Assembly (NCBI GenBank): GCA_937889855.1
Contig: CALBYK010000028.1
Location: 1-58,628, forward strand
Length of the DNA stretch: 58,628 bases
DNA from: an uncultured Prevotella sp.
GTDB lineage: Bacteria > Bacteroidota > Bacteroidia > Bacteroidales > Bacteroidaceae
Direction of reading: 5' to 3'
In this document: positions 34,346 through 43,032 of the stretch, piece by piece
Layout of the letters: every line of letters begins with the position of its first letter
How positions within the stretch are numbered: the stretch's first letter is position 1
Notes under the pieces: model-generated
The model's input: the letters and a program-made list of their open reading frames with translations, nothing else
Database searches by the model: none
What the model was told of the DNA's origin: nothing
Position numbers and translations under genes: made by a program

Positions 34346-34996
34346 ATGAGGATATATTTCAACCATAAGGAAGAGTTGTGGAACTCGTGGTCGCACGGTG
34401 CGGGCATCATTCTCGGCATGCTCGTCGGCACGGTGTTCCTCGTGTGGTGCGGCTGGGCGCGCAACGGCTGGGCGACGGCAGGCGTGATACTCTATCTCTT
34501 CGGTATGTTGTCGAGCTACGTGGCGTCCACCGTCTATCATGCCCTCTCCGCCTGGTCGCCGTGGAAGGAGCGGCTGCGCCGGTGGGACCATGCCGCCATC
34601 TACTGGCACATAGCCGGATCATACTCGCCGATAACGCTCATCGCCCTGCGTGAGTATGGCTGCTGGGGATGGGCACTGTTCATCTTCATCTGGCTCGCTG
34701 CAATAGGTGGCACTGTGAAGAGCTTCTGTGGGCTAAAGGGCCACTCTTATGTTGAGACTGCATGCTATGTGGTGATGGGCATGAGTGTGCTTGTGGCGTT
34801 CGGCCCGCTGATGCACTGTGTGGGTCCTTCTGCAATAATATGGATTATTGCAGAGGGCGTGTGCTACATCACGGGCGCACTGTTCTACTGCCTGCGCAGG
34901 CGGCGGTTCATGCACACCGTATTCCACTTCTTCGTGCTCGCCGGATCGGTGTGCCATATAGTGGCGGTGTGGGACATACTGATGAGGTGGCTGTAA
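34346..34996 (+). CDS. Hemolysin III family (PAQR-like) membrane protein
   Basis: 216 residues, seven membrane helices. Family motifs are NSWSHGAGIILG (helix 1), SSYVASTVYHALS, RRWDHAAIYWHIAGSY and, near the end, FHFFVLAGSVCHIVAVW, giving the conserved metal-binding His set. The HlyIII/PAQR family has proposed roles in membrane lipid regulation; haemolysis is not a safe inference. The ATG at 34346 is preferred over an upstream in-frame GTG at 34340. The gene follows a REP-like pair by 12 nt. Confidence 0.85.
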   Translation: MRIYFNHKEELWNSWSHGAGIILGMLVGTVFLVWCGWARNGWATAGVILYLFGMLSSYVASTVYHALSAWSPWKERLRRWDHAAIYWHIAGSYSPITLIALREYGCWGWALFIFIWLAAIGGTVKSFCGLKGHSYVETACYVVMGMSVLVAFGPLMHCVGPSAIIWIIAEGVCYITGALFYCLRRRRFMHTVFHFFVLAGSVCHIVAVWDILMRWL

Positions 34997-34999
34997 AAA

Positions 35000-35037
35000 A
35001 AGCAGCAGGAATACGCTTCGTGCTTTCCTACTGCTTG
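35000..35037 (-). terminator. Rho-independent terminator of the Rpn-like gene
   Basis: Minus-strand stem AAGCAGTAGGAA/TTCCTGCTGCTT followed by TTTTTTT. It overlaps the end of the HlyIII gene and may serve both strands. Confidence 0.75.
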
Positions 35038-35105
35038 ATATGTTTCTCATACAATGTTATGATGGTATTGTTTGCAAGATGATATAGTCCAGAAGCAAGC
35101 GCTAC

Positions 35106-36059
35106 CTAATTCATAAGATTACTTATTTCATCTTCCGACAGTCCGGTAACCTGAATAATCTGTGCCACAGGAAGCCCTATGGAGATAAGGTTCTTGGCAA
35201 TCTCTTTGTTACGCTTGTTGGCTCCTTCCTTGATGCCTTCCTTGATGCCTTCCTTGATGCCTTCCTTGATGCCTTCCTTGATACCTTTTTGGATGCCTTC
35301 CTTGATGCCTTTTTGGATACCCTCCTTGATACCTTCAGCCATCCCTTTTTTTCTTGCAGAATCCATTGTGGCTTGGTAGTCGCGCAGATTCTTTATACTC
35401 TCATCGTATTTGTCGCGGTCCTCTTTGCTGAGGGCGGAAATGTCGGCAATCTCGGCAAGTTTCTTGAAGACGGCATTGCGTGCCTGGAACGGCATTCTTT
35501 CAAAAGTACTCATATTTTTAAGTATATAAATCCAGCATTCGAAATCGTTTTCACATTCATGTTCCTCCTTCTCAAAGAGTGGCAGCATGAGATATACAAA
35601 GCGCAGCTTGTCGGAATACTTGTTTGCATTCTGCATGTCCATCAGTGCCACGTCGGTACGGAACTTCTGCACTTCAGGCTCTCCTGCCTTGTAGTTCATA
35701 AAGCATATTGTGTAGACGGGATGCAGCTCATAGTTCCACTCCGCTCCCTTCACTCCTTGGTTGACTATTGTGCGTGCGGCGTAGAATAGTGAGCGGTCGG
35801 TGAAGTATTCTTGGAACTGGTTCTGCATCTCTACTATTACGTGTTCTCCCGTGTCGGTGGTGCAGTAGATGTCGTAGATGATACCGCGCATGTCGCGCAA
35901 CTCTGGTGGCTGCTCCTTGTCGTGGAATGTAAGGTCGGCAATGCAGATCTCGCCATCGAGCAGGTCATTAAGAAACTTGATTAGCAAGTCCTTGTTGATG
36001 TCCTGCCCGAAGATTTTCTTGAATCCCCAGTCGGAGAATGGGTTGATGAACTTTGGCAT
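35106..36059 (-). CDS. Rpn-family PD-(D/E)XK nuclease (recombination-promoting)
   Basis: 317 residues from the ATG at 36059 (MPKFINPFSDWGFKKIFG, the usual family start). The nuclease core is YDIYCTTDTGEHVIVEMQNQ (D...ExQ motif). Rpn proteins are transposase-like nucleases that promote RecA-independent recombination in E. coli; many Bacteroidota have several copies. The C-terminus holds about ten 4-residue units of the EGIK/KGIQ type, encoded by a 12-nt DNA tandem repeat (35222-35336). A -7 box TAACTTTG (minus strand) lies at about 36116-36123. Confidence 0.85.
   Translation of the reverse strand: MPKFINPFSDWGFKKIFGQDINKDLLIKFLNDLLDGEICIADLTFHDKEQPPELRDMRGIIYDIYCTTDTGEHVIVEMQNQFQEYFTDRSLFYAARTIVNQGVKGAEWNYELHPVYTICFMNYKAGEPEVQKFRTDVALMDMQNANKYSDKLRFVYLMLPLFEKEEHECENDFECWIYILKNMSTFERMPFQARNAVFKKLAEIADISALSKEDRDKYDESIKNLRDYQATMDSARKKGMAEGIKEGIQKGIKEGIQKGIKEGIKEGIKEGIKEGIKEGANKRNKEIAKNLISIGLPVAQIIQVTGLSEDEISNLMN
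35222..35336. repeat. 12-nt coding tandem repeat in the Rpn-like gene
   Basis: The unit CCTTCCTTGATG is repeated nearly ten times, with two units carrying TTTTTGGATG. Each unit encodes four residues, so copy-number change keeps the frame. Confidence 0.9.
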
Positions 36060-36148
36060 AAGCGTGGGTGTTAGTTGTTTACACTGCAAATGTAGGGAAT
36101 AAATTTGTAATGATGCAAAGTTACGAAATTAAAGTGTAATTTTGCATT

Positions 36149-36622
36149 ATGTTAGAATCAAAATTACTTGAGTGTGGACTCACTCTTCACATAAAGACTT
36201 TCCAGCAGCTCACCACACGGGAACTTTATGACCTGCTGCACGTGCGCTCCGCCGTGTTCGTGGTGGAGCAGGAGTGCGTATACCAGGACATCGACTACAA
36301 CGACCTGGATGCCATACATCTGTGGCTCACCGACGGCAGCGGCAAGATTGTCGCCCTGAGCCGCGTGTGTCCTGGCGGCACGAAGATGAAAAATCTGAGC
36401 ATAGGGCGCGTGATAAGCACCGTGCGCGGTAAGGGCTACGGCACGATGATATTCCAGGCGGCACTGGACGTGGCGCGTGAGCGGTTTTCCGACACGCGCC
36501 TCATAGAGATAGAGGCGCAGCTCACCAAGCAGCACTTCTATGAGAAGTTCGGCTTCCGCGCCACGTCGGAGCCGTTCATGATGGAAGGGCTGCTGCATCT
36601 GGACATGGAACTGAGGGTGTAG
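36149..36622 (+). CDS. GNAT family N-acetyltransferase (ElaA-like)
   Basis: 157 residues. The N-terminal block LLHVRSAVFVVEQECVYQDI is typical of ElaA-like GNAT proteins. The acetyl-CoA loop is in IGRVISTVRGKGYGTMIF (R/Q-x2-G-x-G type). The substrate is unknown. A -7 box TAATTTTG ends only a few nt before the ATG, so the mRNA may be nearly leaderless. A family B REP-like pair follows 11 nt after the stop. Confidence 0.85.
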   Translation: MLESKLLECGLTLHIKTFQQLTTRELYDLLHVRSAVFVVEQECVYQDIDYNDLDAIHLWLTDGSGKIVALSRVCPGGTKMKNLSIGRVISTVRGKGYGTMIFQAALDVARERFSDTRLIEIEAQLTKQHFYEKFGFRATSEPFMMEGLLHLDMELRV

Positions 36623-36633
36623 GACGCTATCCC

Positions 36634-36738
36634 GTGGCGGAGGTCTCCGGCCTCCGCAGCAAGCGGCGATGAAGTAATCCGCAAATGCGGAGAAGTAGTA
36701 ATAATTGGGTGCAGCGGAGGCCAGAGACCTCCGCCACA
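36634..36738. repeat. REP-like inverted pair, family B (copy 3)
   Basis: Forward unit at 36634-36661 and inverted unit at 36711-36738, with one substitution (CCAGAG for CCGGAG) in the second. Confidence 0.8.
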
Positions 36739-36854
36739 GATTTTGTGGATTAAATTGCGGATTTCTGTTGTGAAACGATTGCTTTTTTCACAGATTGTTT
36801 GTAAATTCGCATTGTCTATTAAGGTATTGTCAAACAATCTAAATATTGAAAGTT

Positions 36855-37166
36855 ATGAAAGATAAAAGTTACAGGTTCTATGGCATTCTTGCAATGGGCG
36901 TATGGATACTTTTTCTTGTGGTGCTGTTGGGTATTGATTTCATATCCAACGACTTCCATTTAAGAGTAATTGTAGATGATGGAATAGACTTCTTTGTATC
37001 CATATTGTTTTTCATCGCTTGGATGGCTATATGGTATGGCATAGGCTCGCATTATAGAAAAGTGTATCTTGTTCGCAAGGAAGCTTTCAAGAAGATGTAT
37101 CCCGATGTGGACGAGGAGACGGCAAGGAAGTGTGTGTTGCGGGAATGTTTGCATTTCATGTTGTAG
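36855..37166 (+). CDS. Small membrane protein of unknown function
   Basis: 103 residues from the ATG at 36855 (MKDKSYRFYG). Two membrane helices (about residues 10-30 and 45-65) are followed by a charged tail with KMYPDVDEETARKCV. I do not recognise the family. It ends 27 nt before a strong hairpin shared with the convergent gene. Confidence 0.5.
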   Translation: MKDKSYRFYGILAMGVWILFLVVLLGIDFISNDFHLRVIVDDGIDFFVSILFFIAWMAIWYGIGSHYRKVYLVRKEAFKKMYPDVDEETARKCVLRECLHFML

Positions 37167-37192
37167 GCTGTGGCGTATTTTGATTAAACATA

Positions 37193-37235
37193 GCAACCCT
37201 ATCGCTATACGTAAGTATAGTGATAGGGTTATTGC
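37193..37235. terminator. Hairpin between convergent genes
   Basis: AACCCTATCGCTATAC pairs with GTATAGTGATAGGGTT (one mismatch) around GTAA. Weak T-runs lie on both sides, so it may act in both directions. Confidence 0.7.
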
Positions 37236-37237
37236 TT

Positions 37238-37855
37238 TTACTTGTTAATATATTTTTGGGCTTTGCAGCCTTGTCGTTTTATGACAATATTCCCTTTGTA
37301 ATTATCAGGATTGATGATATTTCCTTCTAAATCATAATAATTTGTGGGTTGGCTATCATTATTGTTCTTAACAGATTTGACGTGAGATGATGTATTGTCA
37401 AAATCAATGCATATAGCGTTGTGATATCCGTTTTCGTCTATACCACATGGTATCATAATGCGATTAAAAGTGCTGTCATATACTATATGTTCAAAATCAA
37501 TCTCATACCAGGAGCAATTCTTAATGTATTCAAAACCTTTACCTATTTTTTCCGCACTGTATCCTGTTCTTAATCTTAGTCCTTCTTCTTCAGACATAGT
37601 AAGTACTAAGAATTTGCCATTTTTAAAATATGTATAGCATATTTCATCAGGTCCAACAAAATAATTCCCTCCCCCTCTTAGATATGGTGCGGCTGAGTAA
37701 GGAATTTTCTCACCGTTATCAATCAAGTAGTCCCAACTATTTTCTTCAGACCAGTATTTCCATGAAACATCAACATCATTTGTTGAATAAAACTTTTGCG
37801 CATTCATATTTGAAAAGCATATGATGTAGAGTAATAAAAGTAAAAATTTTTTCAT
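37238..37855 (-). CDS. AT-rich orphan secreted protein
   Basis: 205 residues with a signal peptide (MKKFLLLLLYIICFSNMNAQ). The C-terminal part, YYDLEGNIINPDNYKGNIVI then KRQGCKAQKYINK, looks like a degenerate sorting domain. I recognise no other domain. Base composition is clearly more AT-rich than the neighbouring genes, which suggests transfer. Its 5-prime region carries a large structured element (37872-38075). Confidence 0.55.
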   Translation of the reverse strand: MKKFLLLLLYIICFSNMNAQKFYSTNDVDVSWKYWSEENSWDYLIDNGEKIPYSAAPYLRGGGNYFVGPDEICYTYFKNGKFLVLTMSEEEGLRLRTGYSAEKIGKGFEYIKNCSWYEIDFEHIVYDSTFNRIMIPCGIDENGYHNAICIDFDNTSSHVKSVKNNNDSQPTNYYDLEGNIINPDNYKGNIVIKRQGCKAQKYINK

Positions 37856-37871
37856 TTTTTATATATAAAAA

Positions 37872-38075
37872 GGCGTGCAACCGTTCGTGGCTTGTTTACA
37901 TCAAGGCTACCGCCAAGTGGCCTAACAACACGTACAAGCACAGAACGGCTCACGCCATAAAGCGTGAACCTTCCCAACTGCTTGTTCTCGTGTTGTTGAA
38001 TATTGGCGGTATTCTGATGTAAGAGAACAAGAGCTAAAAGCTCAATATCTAAAAAGTAACAAGAACGGAACGCAC
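37872..38075 (-). ncRNA. Large five-helix structured element (leader or RNA)
   Basis: Nested complementary pairs: TTACATCA (37896) with TGATGTAA (38015); TACCGCCAA (37908) with TTGGCGGTA (38003); AACAACACG (37924) with CGTGTTGTT (37989); AAGCA (37936) with TGCTT (37979); TCACGC (37950) with GCGTGA (37962). An outer CTTGTT/AACAAG and CCGTT/AACGG layer extends it. A minus-strand -7 box TAACTTTG at 38268-38275 would transcribe it into the gene at 37238-37855. The strand is inferred. The stretch 38076-38267 has a 61-codon frame I do not trust and a CCGCC/GGCGG hairpin. Confidence 0.6.
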
Positions 38076-38297
38076 TCGTGGTTTAAGTTTTTGTGGGTAT
38101 GGGTCAACCCGTTTTTAACTCTGAGTTTTTGTGGATTGTCACCATATAGATGTGGTGCAGCCCATTGTTTGCGTTTCTGTTTGTTGTGTACTGTCTGTTT
38201 CTTGCTGAATATTTTTAAGTTTGACATTTCCGCCAACTCTGGTTGCTGAAAGGCGGCGTTAACAATGCAAAGTTACGAAATAAAACTAAATTATGGT

Positions 38298-38711
38298 TTA
38301 TCTTATCCAGTTTTCTATCTTAATTCCACGTATATTTTTGAAGTCCTTGATATTGTCTGTTACCATTGTCATGCCATTGGCAACGGCAGTACAGCCAATG
38401 AGCAAGTCAAAATTGTTGTGGGCTGGAGTCCCAGCAAGTTGCAGTCTTACCTTTTCTTCCGCAAAGAAATTTATAGCCGTACTTATGGGCAGAATAGTAA
38501 GTTTCGATGTAAAATCCTCAATATGCTGATTTACATATTTGCCTTGTGGGGCTTTTGCTTTGCCTAAAACATCTCCAACTTTAAGCTCTATCAGAGTTAT
38601 CTCTGATATATAGCATTGCGATATGTCTATTTTCGAGATGTTGGCAGCAACATTAGGATTCTTTCTTAATATGGCAATGCAGATGTTTGTGTCAAGCAAA
38701 TATCTTTTCAT
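38298..38711 (-). CDS. VapC-like PIN-domain toxin
   Basis: 137 residues. The PIN fold starts MKRYLLDTNICIAILRKNPN, with the first acidic residue D8; further acidic positions lie in ITLIELKVGD and DLLIGCTAVANG/MVTDNIKDF. VapC toxins are ribonucleases that cut tRNA or rRNA. The start codon overlaps the stop of the upstream gene by 4 nt (tandem ATGA arrangement), as in most VapBC pairs. Confidence 0.88.
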   Translation of the reverse strand: MKRYLLDTNICIAILRKNPNVAANISKIDISQCYISEITLIELKVGDVLGKAKAPQGKYVNQHIEDFTSKLTILPISTAINFFAEEKVRLQLAGTPAHNNFDLLIGCTAVANGMTMVTDNIKDFKNIRGIKIENWIR

Positions 38712-38962
38712 AAGCAGAACTGGCTTATATCCTTGTCCTCGTCTTTCATTGTGTCACGTATTTCCTCTATGGAAGGAAACGGCACGTCTGCCATGCTTCC
38801 ATAGAAATCGGAGAGTTTTAGTTCTTTCGCCTTATATTCTTTTTTTGAGGCTATGGACGAACTTAGTTTGCTTATAAGCGCAAGCTTCACGTTGTCGCTT
38901 AGGTCTTTAAGCAGGTTCCAATAGTTATCTACTATATAGTTCTGGTTTATAGTTGCTTCCAT
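38708..38962 (-). CDS. VapB-type antitoxin
   Basis: 84 residues, upstream of and overlapping the PIN toxin. It is mostly helical with an acidic C-terminal part (EEIRDTMKDEDKDISQ). No clear DNA-binding domain is seen by eye, so the assignment rests mainly on the pairing with the PIN gene. Confidence 0.7.
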   Translation of the reverse strand: MEATINQNYIVDNYWNLLKDLSDNVKLALISKLSSSIASKKEYKAKELKLSDFYGSMADVPFPSIEEIRDTMKDEDKDISQFCL

Positions 38963-39068
38963 GTCTTATTGTTTTTAGATTGATGGCGTAAAGATAGAAA
39001 ATATATTTAATACCAACAAGCGTTTTGTTGATTATATTTGAATGCTTGCTGGTATCGTCAGTTTTCCT

Positions 39069-41831
39069 TTAGTGCGCCTCCAGCCAGTTCTCTCCCCAGC
39101 CCGAGTCAGCCACGAGTGGCACGCGCAGGGGATAGGCGTTCTGCATTTCTTCAAGCACAATCTTTTCCACGCGTTCTTTCTCTTCGGGCAGCACGGAGAA
39201 GTTTAGTTCGTCGTGTACCTGGAGAATCATTTTCGACTTGATATTCTCGCGGCGGAAGCGCTCGTAAATCCTTATCATCGCAATCTTTATGATGTCGGCG
39301 GCGGAGCCTTGTATTGGAGCGTTGATAGCGTTGCGCTCGGCGAAGTTGCGCACGGTGGCGTTGTGCGACGTGATGTCGGGCAGGTAGCGGCGGCGATGGA
39401 AGAAAGTCTCGGCGTAGCCGTGCTTGCGGGCTAATTCTTTTGCCTTCTCCATGTACTCGTGTACTTGCGGGAACGTCTCGAAATAGCCGTCGATGAGCTG
39501 CTTTGCCTCGTCGCGCGATATCTCCAGCCGCTCGGCAAGTCCGAATACGGTGATGCCGTAGATGATGCCGAAGTTGGCTCGCTTTGCCTTGGTGCGCTGG
39601 TCGCGCGTCACGTCGGCGATGTCCTCCTTGTAGATGCGCGCGGCGGTGGCGGCGTGGATGTCGTAGCCCTCGCGGAATGCCTCTATCATGTTCTTGTCGC
39701 CCGATAGATGCGCCATGACGCGCAGCTCAATCTGCGAGTAGTCGGCAGAAAAGAACAGACAACCAGGTTCGGGTATGAAGCATTTGCGTATCTCCTTGCC
39801 GTCCTCGCCGCGCACGGGGATGTTCTGCAGGTTCGGGTCGGAAGAAGAGAGACGGCCGGTGGCCGTGACGGCCTGGTTGAACGAGGTGTGGATGTGGCCC
39901 GTGCGCGGGTTTATCAGCTTAGGTAGAGCGTCTACGTAGGTGCCGAGGAGTTTCTTCAAGCCACGGTGCTCGAGTATGTCCTCAACGATGGGAGCCTTGG
40001 AGCGTAGCTGCTGCAATACCTCTTCGGATGTGACGTATTGTCCGGTCTTTGTTTTCTTCGGTTTGTCCACAATCTTCATCTCGCCGAAGAGCACCTCGCC
40101 CACCTGCTTAGGCGACGCGATGTTGAACTCGTGTCCGGCAAGCTCGTAGATGTTCTTCTCTATCTGCTTCATGCGTCCGGTGAGAATCTTCGATGTCTCG
40201 GCAAGCGCGTCGGTGTCGAGTCGCACGCCGTTCATCTCCATCTCGGCAAGCACCGGCACGAGAGGCATTTCTATTTTGTAGAACAGTTCCTCTATGTCTG
40301 CTTCCTTCAGGCGTGGCTTGAGCACGTTGTAGAGGCGTAGCGTGATGTCGGCATCCTCGGCGGCATAGTCGCAGATGTCGGCAGGCGAGAGGTCGCGCAT
40401 GTTCTTCTGCGACTTTCCCTTGGGTCCGATAAGCTCGTCGATGTGTACGGTCTGGTAGTGGAGGAGCGTCTCGGCGAGAATGTCCATGTTGTGCTTCTGT
40501 TCGGGCTGGAGCACATAGTGGGCGAGCATGGTGTCGAACATTGGGGCAGCAAGCCGCACGCCGTAGTTCATGAGCACCTCCATGTCGTACTTGATGTTTT
40601 GTCCGATTTTCAGGATTTTGTCGCTTTCGTACAGCGGTTTAAATATATTAACAATTCTTTCCGCTTTTTCACGTTCTGCCGGAATTGCCACGTAAAAAGC
40701 CTTTCCTTCCTCGACGGAGAAGCTCAAACCTACCAATTCGGCGTCAATTGGATTGACCGAAGTGGTCTCTGTATCTAAACTGAGAATTTGTTTTGTAATA
40801 AAAAAGTCAAATAATTTATGCGCATCTTCTTCTGTTTCAACGAGTTGATAGTCGTGTTGAACCGTTTTTAGACTCTCAAAACTCGAAAATTCCGTATCGG
40901 CTGCATCGTCGGTCGGATTTTCGGCAAAGAGATCGAGTTGTTGGTTAACTGTTTTTTGCACTTGTTGAGGCTTCTTTACAAATTTATCGAGAAGACTCTT
41001 AAACTCCAGTTCGGTGAAGATTTCGGCGAGTCGGGCAGTGTCGGGCTCCTCAACCTTCAAGGAGTCGAGGTCGAGGTCGATGGGCACATCGGTGCGGATG
41101 GTGGCAAGAAACTTCGACATACGTATGTCGTCGACGGCACCCTCCACCTTTTCGCGCAGTTTGCCTTTAATCTTCGCGGAGTTGTCGAGCATCGAGTCGA
41201 TGCTTCCGAACTCGGTGATGAGCTTTGCGGCGGTCTTCGGGCCGACGCCCGGACAGCCGGGGAAGTTGTCGGCAGAGTCGCCCATTAGGGCAAGGAGGTC
41301 GATGATCTGGGCAGGGGAGGAGAGAGCGTACTTCTCACAAACCTCTGCAGGTCCCATCGTTTCGTAGCCACCACCGTGGCGCGGGCGGAACATGAAGACG
41401 TTGTCCTTGACCAACTGGCCATAGTCCTTGTCGGGCGTGAGCATATAGGTGGTGATGCCGGCAGCCCCTGCCTTCGTCGCGAGCGTGCCAATCACGTCGT
41501 CGGCCTCGAAGCCGTCGACCTGCAGGATGGGGATGCGCATGGCGGCGATGATGTCCTTGATGACGGGCACCGAGGCGCGTATGTCCTCAGGCGTCTCCTC
41601 GCGCTGCGCTTTGTAGGCAGGGAAAGCCTCGTCGCGGAAGGTCTTGCCGTGGTCGAAGGCAACACCGATGTGGGTGGGGCGCTCCTTGGTGAGAATCTCG
41701 TTGAGCGTGTTGACGAAGCCCATGACGGCAGAAGTGTTCATGCCCTTGGAATTTATGCGGGGGTTCTTGATGAACGCGTAGTAGGCGCGGTAGATGAGCG
41801 CGTAGGCGTCGAGAAGAAAAAGCTTTTCCAT
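39069..41831 (-). CDS. polA: DNA polymerase I
   Basis: 920 residues with all three domains. The N-terminal 5-3 exonuclease has VAFDHGKTFRDE, GFEADDVIG and DKDYGQL. The 3-5 exonuclease keeps its acidic residues (ILSLDTETTSVN, KYDMEVL-type, YAAEDADITLRL). The polymerase has DPNLQNIPVR, FFSADYSQIELR, the finger helix TKAKRANFGIIYG and the catalytic VHDEL near the end. The enzyme joins Okazaki fragments and repairs gaps. Proofreading seems intact, unlike some family members. It is divergent from the polyprenyl synthase gene. Confidence 0.97.
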   Translation of the reverse strand: MEKLFLLDAYALIYRAYYAFIKNPRINSKGMNTSAVMGFVNTLNEILTKERPTHIGVAFDHGKTFRDEAFPAYKAQREETPEDIRASVPVIKDIIAAMRIPILQVDGFEADDVIGTLATKAGAAGITTYMLTPDKDYGQLVKDNVFMFRPRHGGGYETMGPAEVCEKYALSSPAQIIDLLALMGDSADNFPGCPGVGPKTAAKLITEFGSIDSMLDNSAKIKGKLREKVEGAVDDIRMSKFLATIRTDVPIDLDLDSLKVEEPDTARLAEIFTELEFKSLLDKFVKKPQQVQKTVNQQLDLFAENPTDDAADTEFSSFESLKTVQHDYQLVETEEDAHKLFDFFITKQILSLDTETTSVNPIDAELVGLSFSVEEGKAFYVAIPAEREKAERIVNIFKPLYESDKILKIGQNIKYDMEVLMNYGVRLAAPMFDTMLAHYVLQPEQKHNMDILAETLLHYQTVHIDELIGPKGKSQKNMRDLSPADICDYAAEDADITLRLYNVLKPRLKEADIEELFYKIEMPLVPVLAEMEMNGVRLDTDALAETSKILTGRMKQIEKNIYELAGHEFNIASPKQVGEVLFGEMKIVDKPKKTKTGQYVTSEEVLQQLRSKAPIVEDILEHRGLKKLLGTYVDALPKLINPRTGHIHTSFNQAVTATGRLSSSDPNLQNIPVRGEDGKEIRKCFIPEPGCLFFSADYSQIELRVMAHLSGDKNMIEAFREGYDIHAATAARIYKEDIADVTRDQRTKAKRANFGIIYGITVFGLAERLEISRDEAKQLIDGYFETFPQVHEYMEKAKELARKHGYAETFFHRRRYLPDITSHNATVRNFAERNAINAPIQGSAADIIKIAMIRIYERFRRENIKSKMILQVHDELNFSVLPEEKERVEKIVLEEMQNAYPLRVPLVADSGWGENWLEAH

Positions 41832-41895
41832 TGTATATTATTATTGTTTTGGTGTAAAATTACAAAAAAAATGTCACTAATAACGGCAAAATCAG

Positions 41896-41903
41896 TAACT
41901 TTG
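41896..41903 (+). promoter_or_regulatory. -7 box for the polyprenyl synthase gene
   Basis: TAACTTTG lies 19 nt before the ATG at 41923. Confidence 0.55.
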
Positions 41904-41922
41904 TACGAAATAATATAATACA

Positions 41923-42900
41923 ATGGATTATCTGTCAATTATAAAGCAACCCATAGAGGCGGAACTCGCCGATTTTATAAGTCTTTTCAACAAGTCGCTC
42001 TCCCACGATGACGGACTGCTCGGCTCGGCGCTTGAGCACATACGCAAGCGTGCCGGCAAGCGCATGCGCCCGATGCTGATACTGCTCATGGCAAAGAATT
42101 TCGGGCAGATAACCCATGCCACACAGAACGCCGCCGTAGGTTTGGAACTGCTCCACACCGCTTCGCTCGTGCATGACGACGTGGTGGACGAGAGCGCGGA
42201 GCGCCGCGGGCAGGCATCGGTAAACGCAACTTACGACAACAAGGTGGCGGTGCTTGTGGGCGACTACATACTCTCCACGGCATTGCTATGCGTGGCGCGC
42301 ACACACTCGGAGCAGATAGTGACATATCTTGCCGAACTCGGCCGCACACTGTCCGATGGCGAGATACTCCAGCTCTCGAACATCGGTCGCAAGGACATCT
42401 CGGAGGACGTGTATTATGACGTGATAAAGCAGAAGACGGCAGCCCTCTTCGAGGCTTGCGCTGGCATAGGCGCGTTGTCGTCGGGAGCGTCGGACGAAGA
42501 CGTGAAGGCGGCGAAACTGTTCGGACAGAACCTCGGCATCATCTTCCAGATACGCGACGACATCTTCGACTATTACGACTCCACTGAGATAGGCAAGCCT
42601 ACGGGCAACGACATGGCTGAGGGTAAGCTCACGTTGCCCGTGATATACGCCGTGAACAACGGTGGCGATGCGACAATGAAGGAGCTTGCGTTTAAGGTGA
42701 AGGCTCATACCGTGACAGCCGACGAGATAGTGCGGCTTGTGGCTTATACCAAGGAGAAAGGTGGCATTGAGTATGCCGAGCGCAGAATGTGGGAGTTTCA
42801 TAAGGAGGCACAGAGGTTCCTGGATGAGAAAGTGGCGCAGCCGGAAGTGAAGGCGGCACTGCAAGCCTATCTGGACTTTGTGATAAAGAGAAGCAAGTAG
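41923..42900 (+). CDS. Polyprenyl diphosphate synthase (IspB-like)
   Basis: 325-residue trans-prenyltransferase. The first Asp-rich motif is LVHDDVVDES and the second is QIRDDIFDYY, with the KRMRP substrate motif in between the N-terminal helices. Such long-chain synthases make the octaprenyl or similar side chain of menaquinone, which fits the frdCAB respiratory genes in this window. Chain length cannot be read by eye. Confidence 0.88.
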   Translation: MDYLSIIKQPIEAELADFISLFNKSLSHDDGLLGSALEHIRKRAGKRMRPMLILLMAKNFGQITHATQNAAVGLELLHTASLVHDDVVDESAERRGQASVNATYDNKVAVLVGDYILSTALLCVARTHSEQIVTYLAELGRTLSDGEILQLSNIGRKDISEDVYYDVIKQKTAALFEACAGIGALSSGASDEDVKAAKLFGQNLGIIFQIRDDIFDYYDSTEIGKPTGNDMAEGKLTLPVIYAVNNGGDATMKELAFKVKAHTVTADEIVRLVAYTKEKGGIEYAERRMWEFHKEAQRFLDEKVAQPEVKAALQAYLDFVIKRSK

Positions 42901-43020
42901 AGGGGAAGCCCCTCTTTAAGCCTTGCTAAGCCTCTTTATGCCTTGCTAAGCACTATGCCTTGCTAAGCCTCTTTATGCCTTCTTATGCCATGGCTTAAAG
43001 AGGTTTAACAAGGCTAAAGG
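42901..43020. repeat. Word-repeat array with inverted half (AAGCCT type, site 1)
   Basis: Words CCTCTTTAAGCCTTGCTAAG, CCTCTTTATGCCTTGCTAAG and similar repeat four times on the left. The right end (GGCTTAAAGAGG, AACAAGGCTAAAGG) is their reverse complement, so the block folds into a long hairpin between convergent genes. Confidence 0.8.
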
Positions 43021-43032
43021 TTGCTTATTTGT

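Noticed and set aside
37919..38001. Integron attC site (GCCTAAC ... GTTGAAT in a long imperfect palindrome)
   Set aside because: The core boxes fit RYYYAAC and GTTRRRY, but the pairing continues well outside them and no integrase or second site is seen.
38042..38227. 61-codon frame on the minus strand
   Set aside because: Low-complexity translation with no recognisable motif, overlapping structured non-coding sequence.
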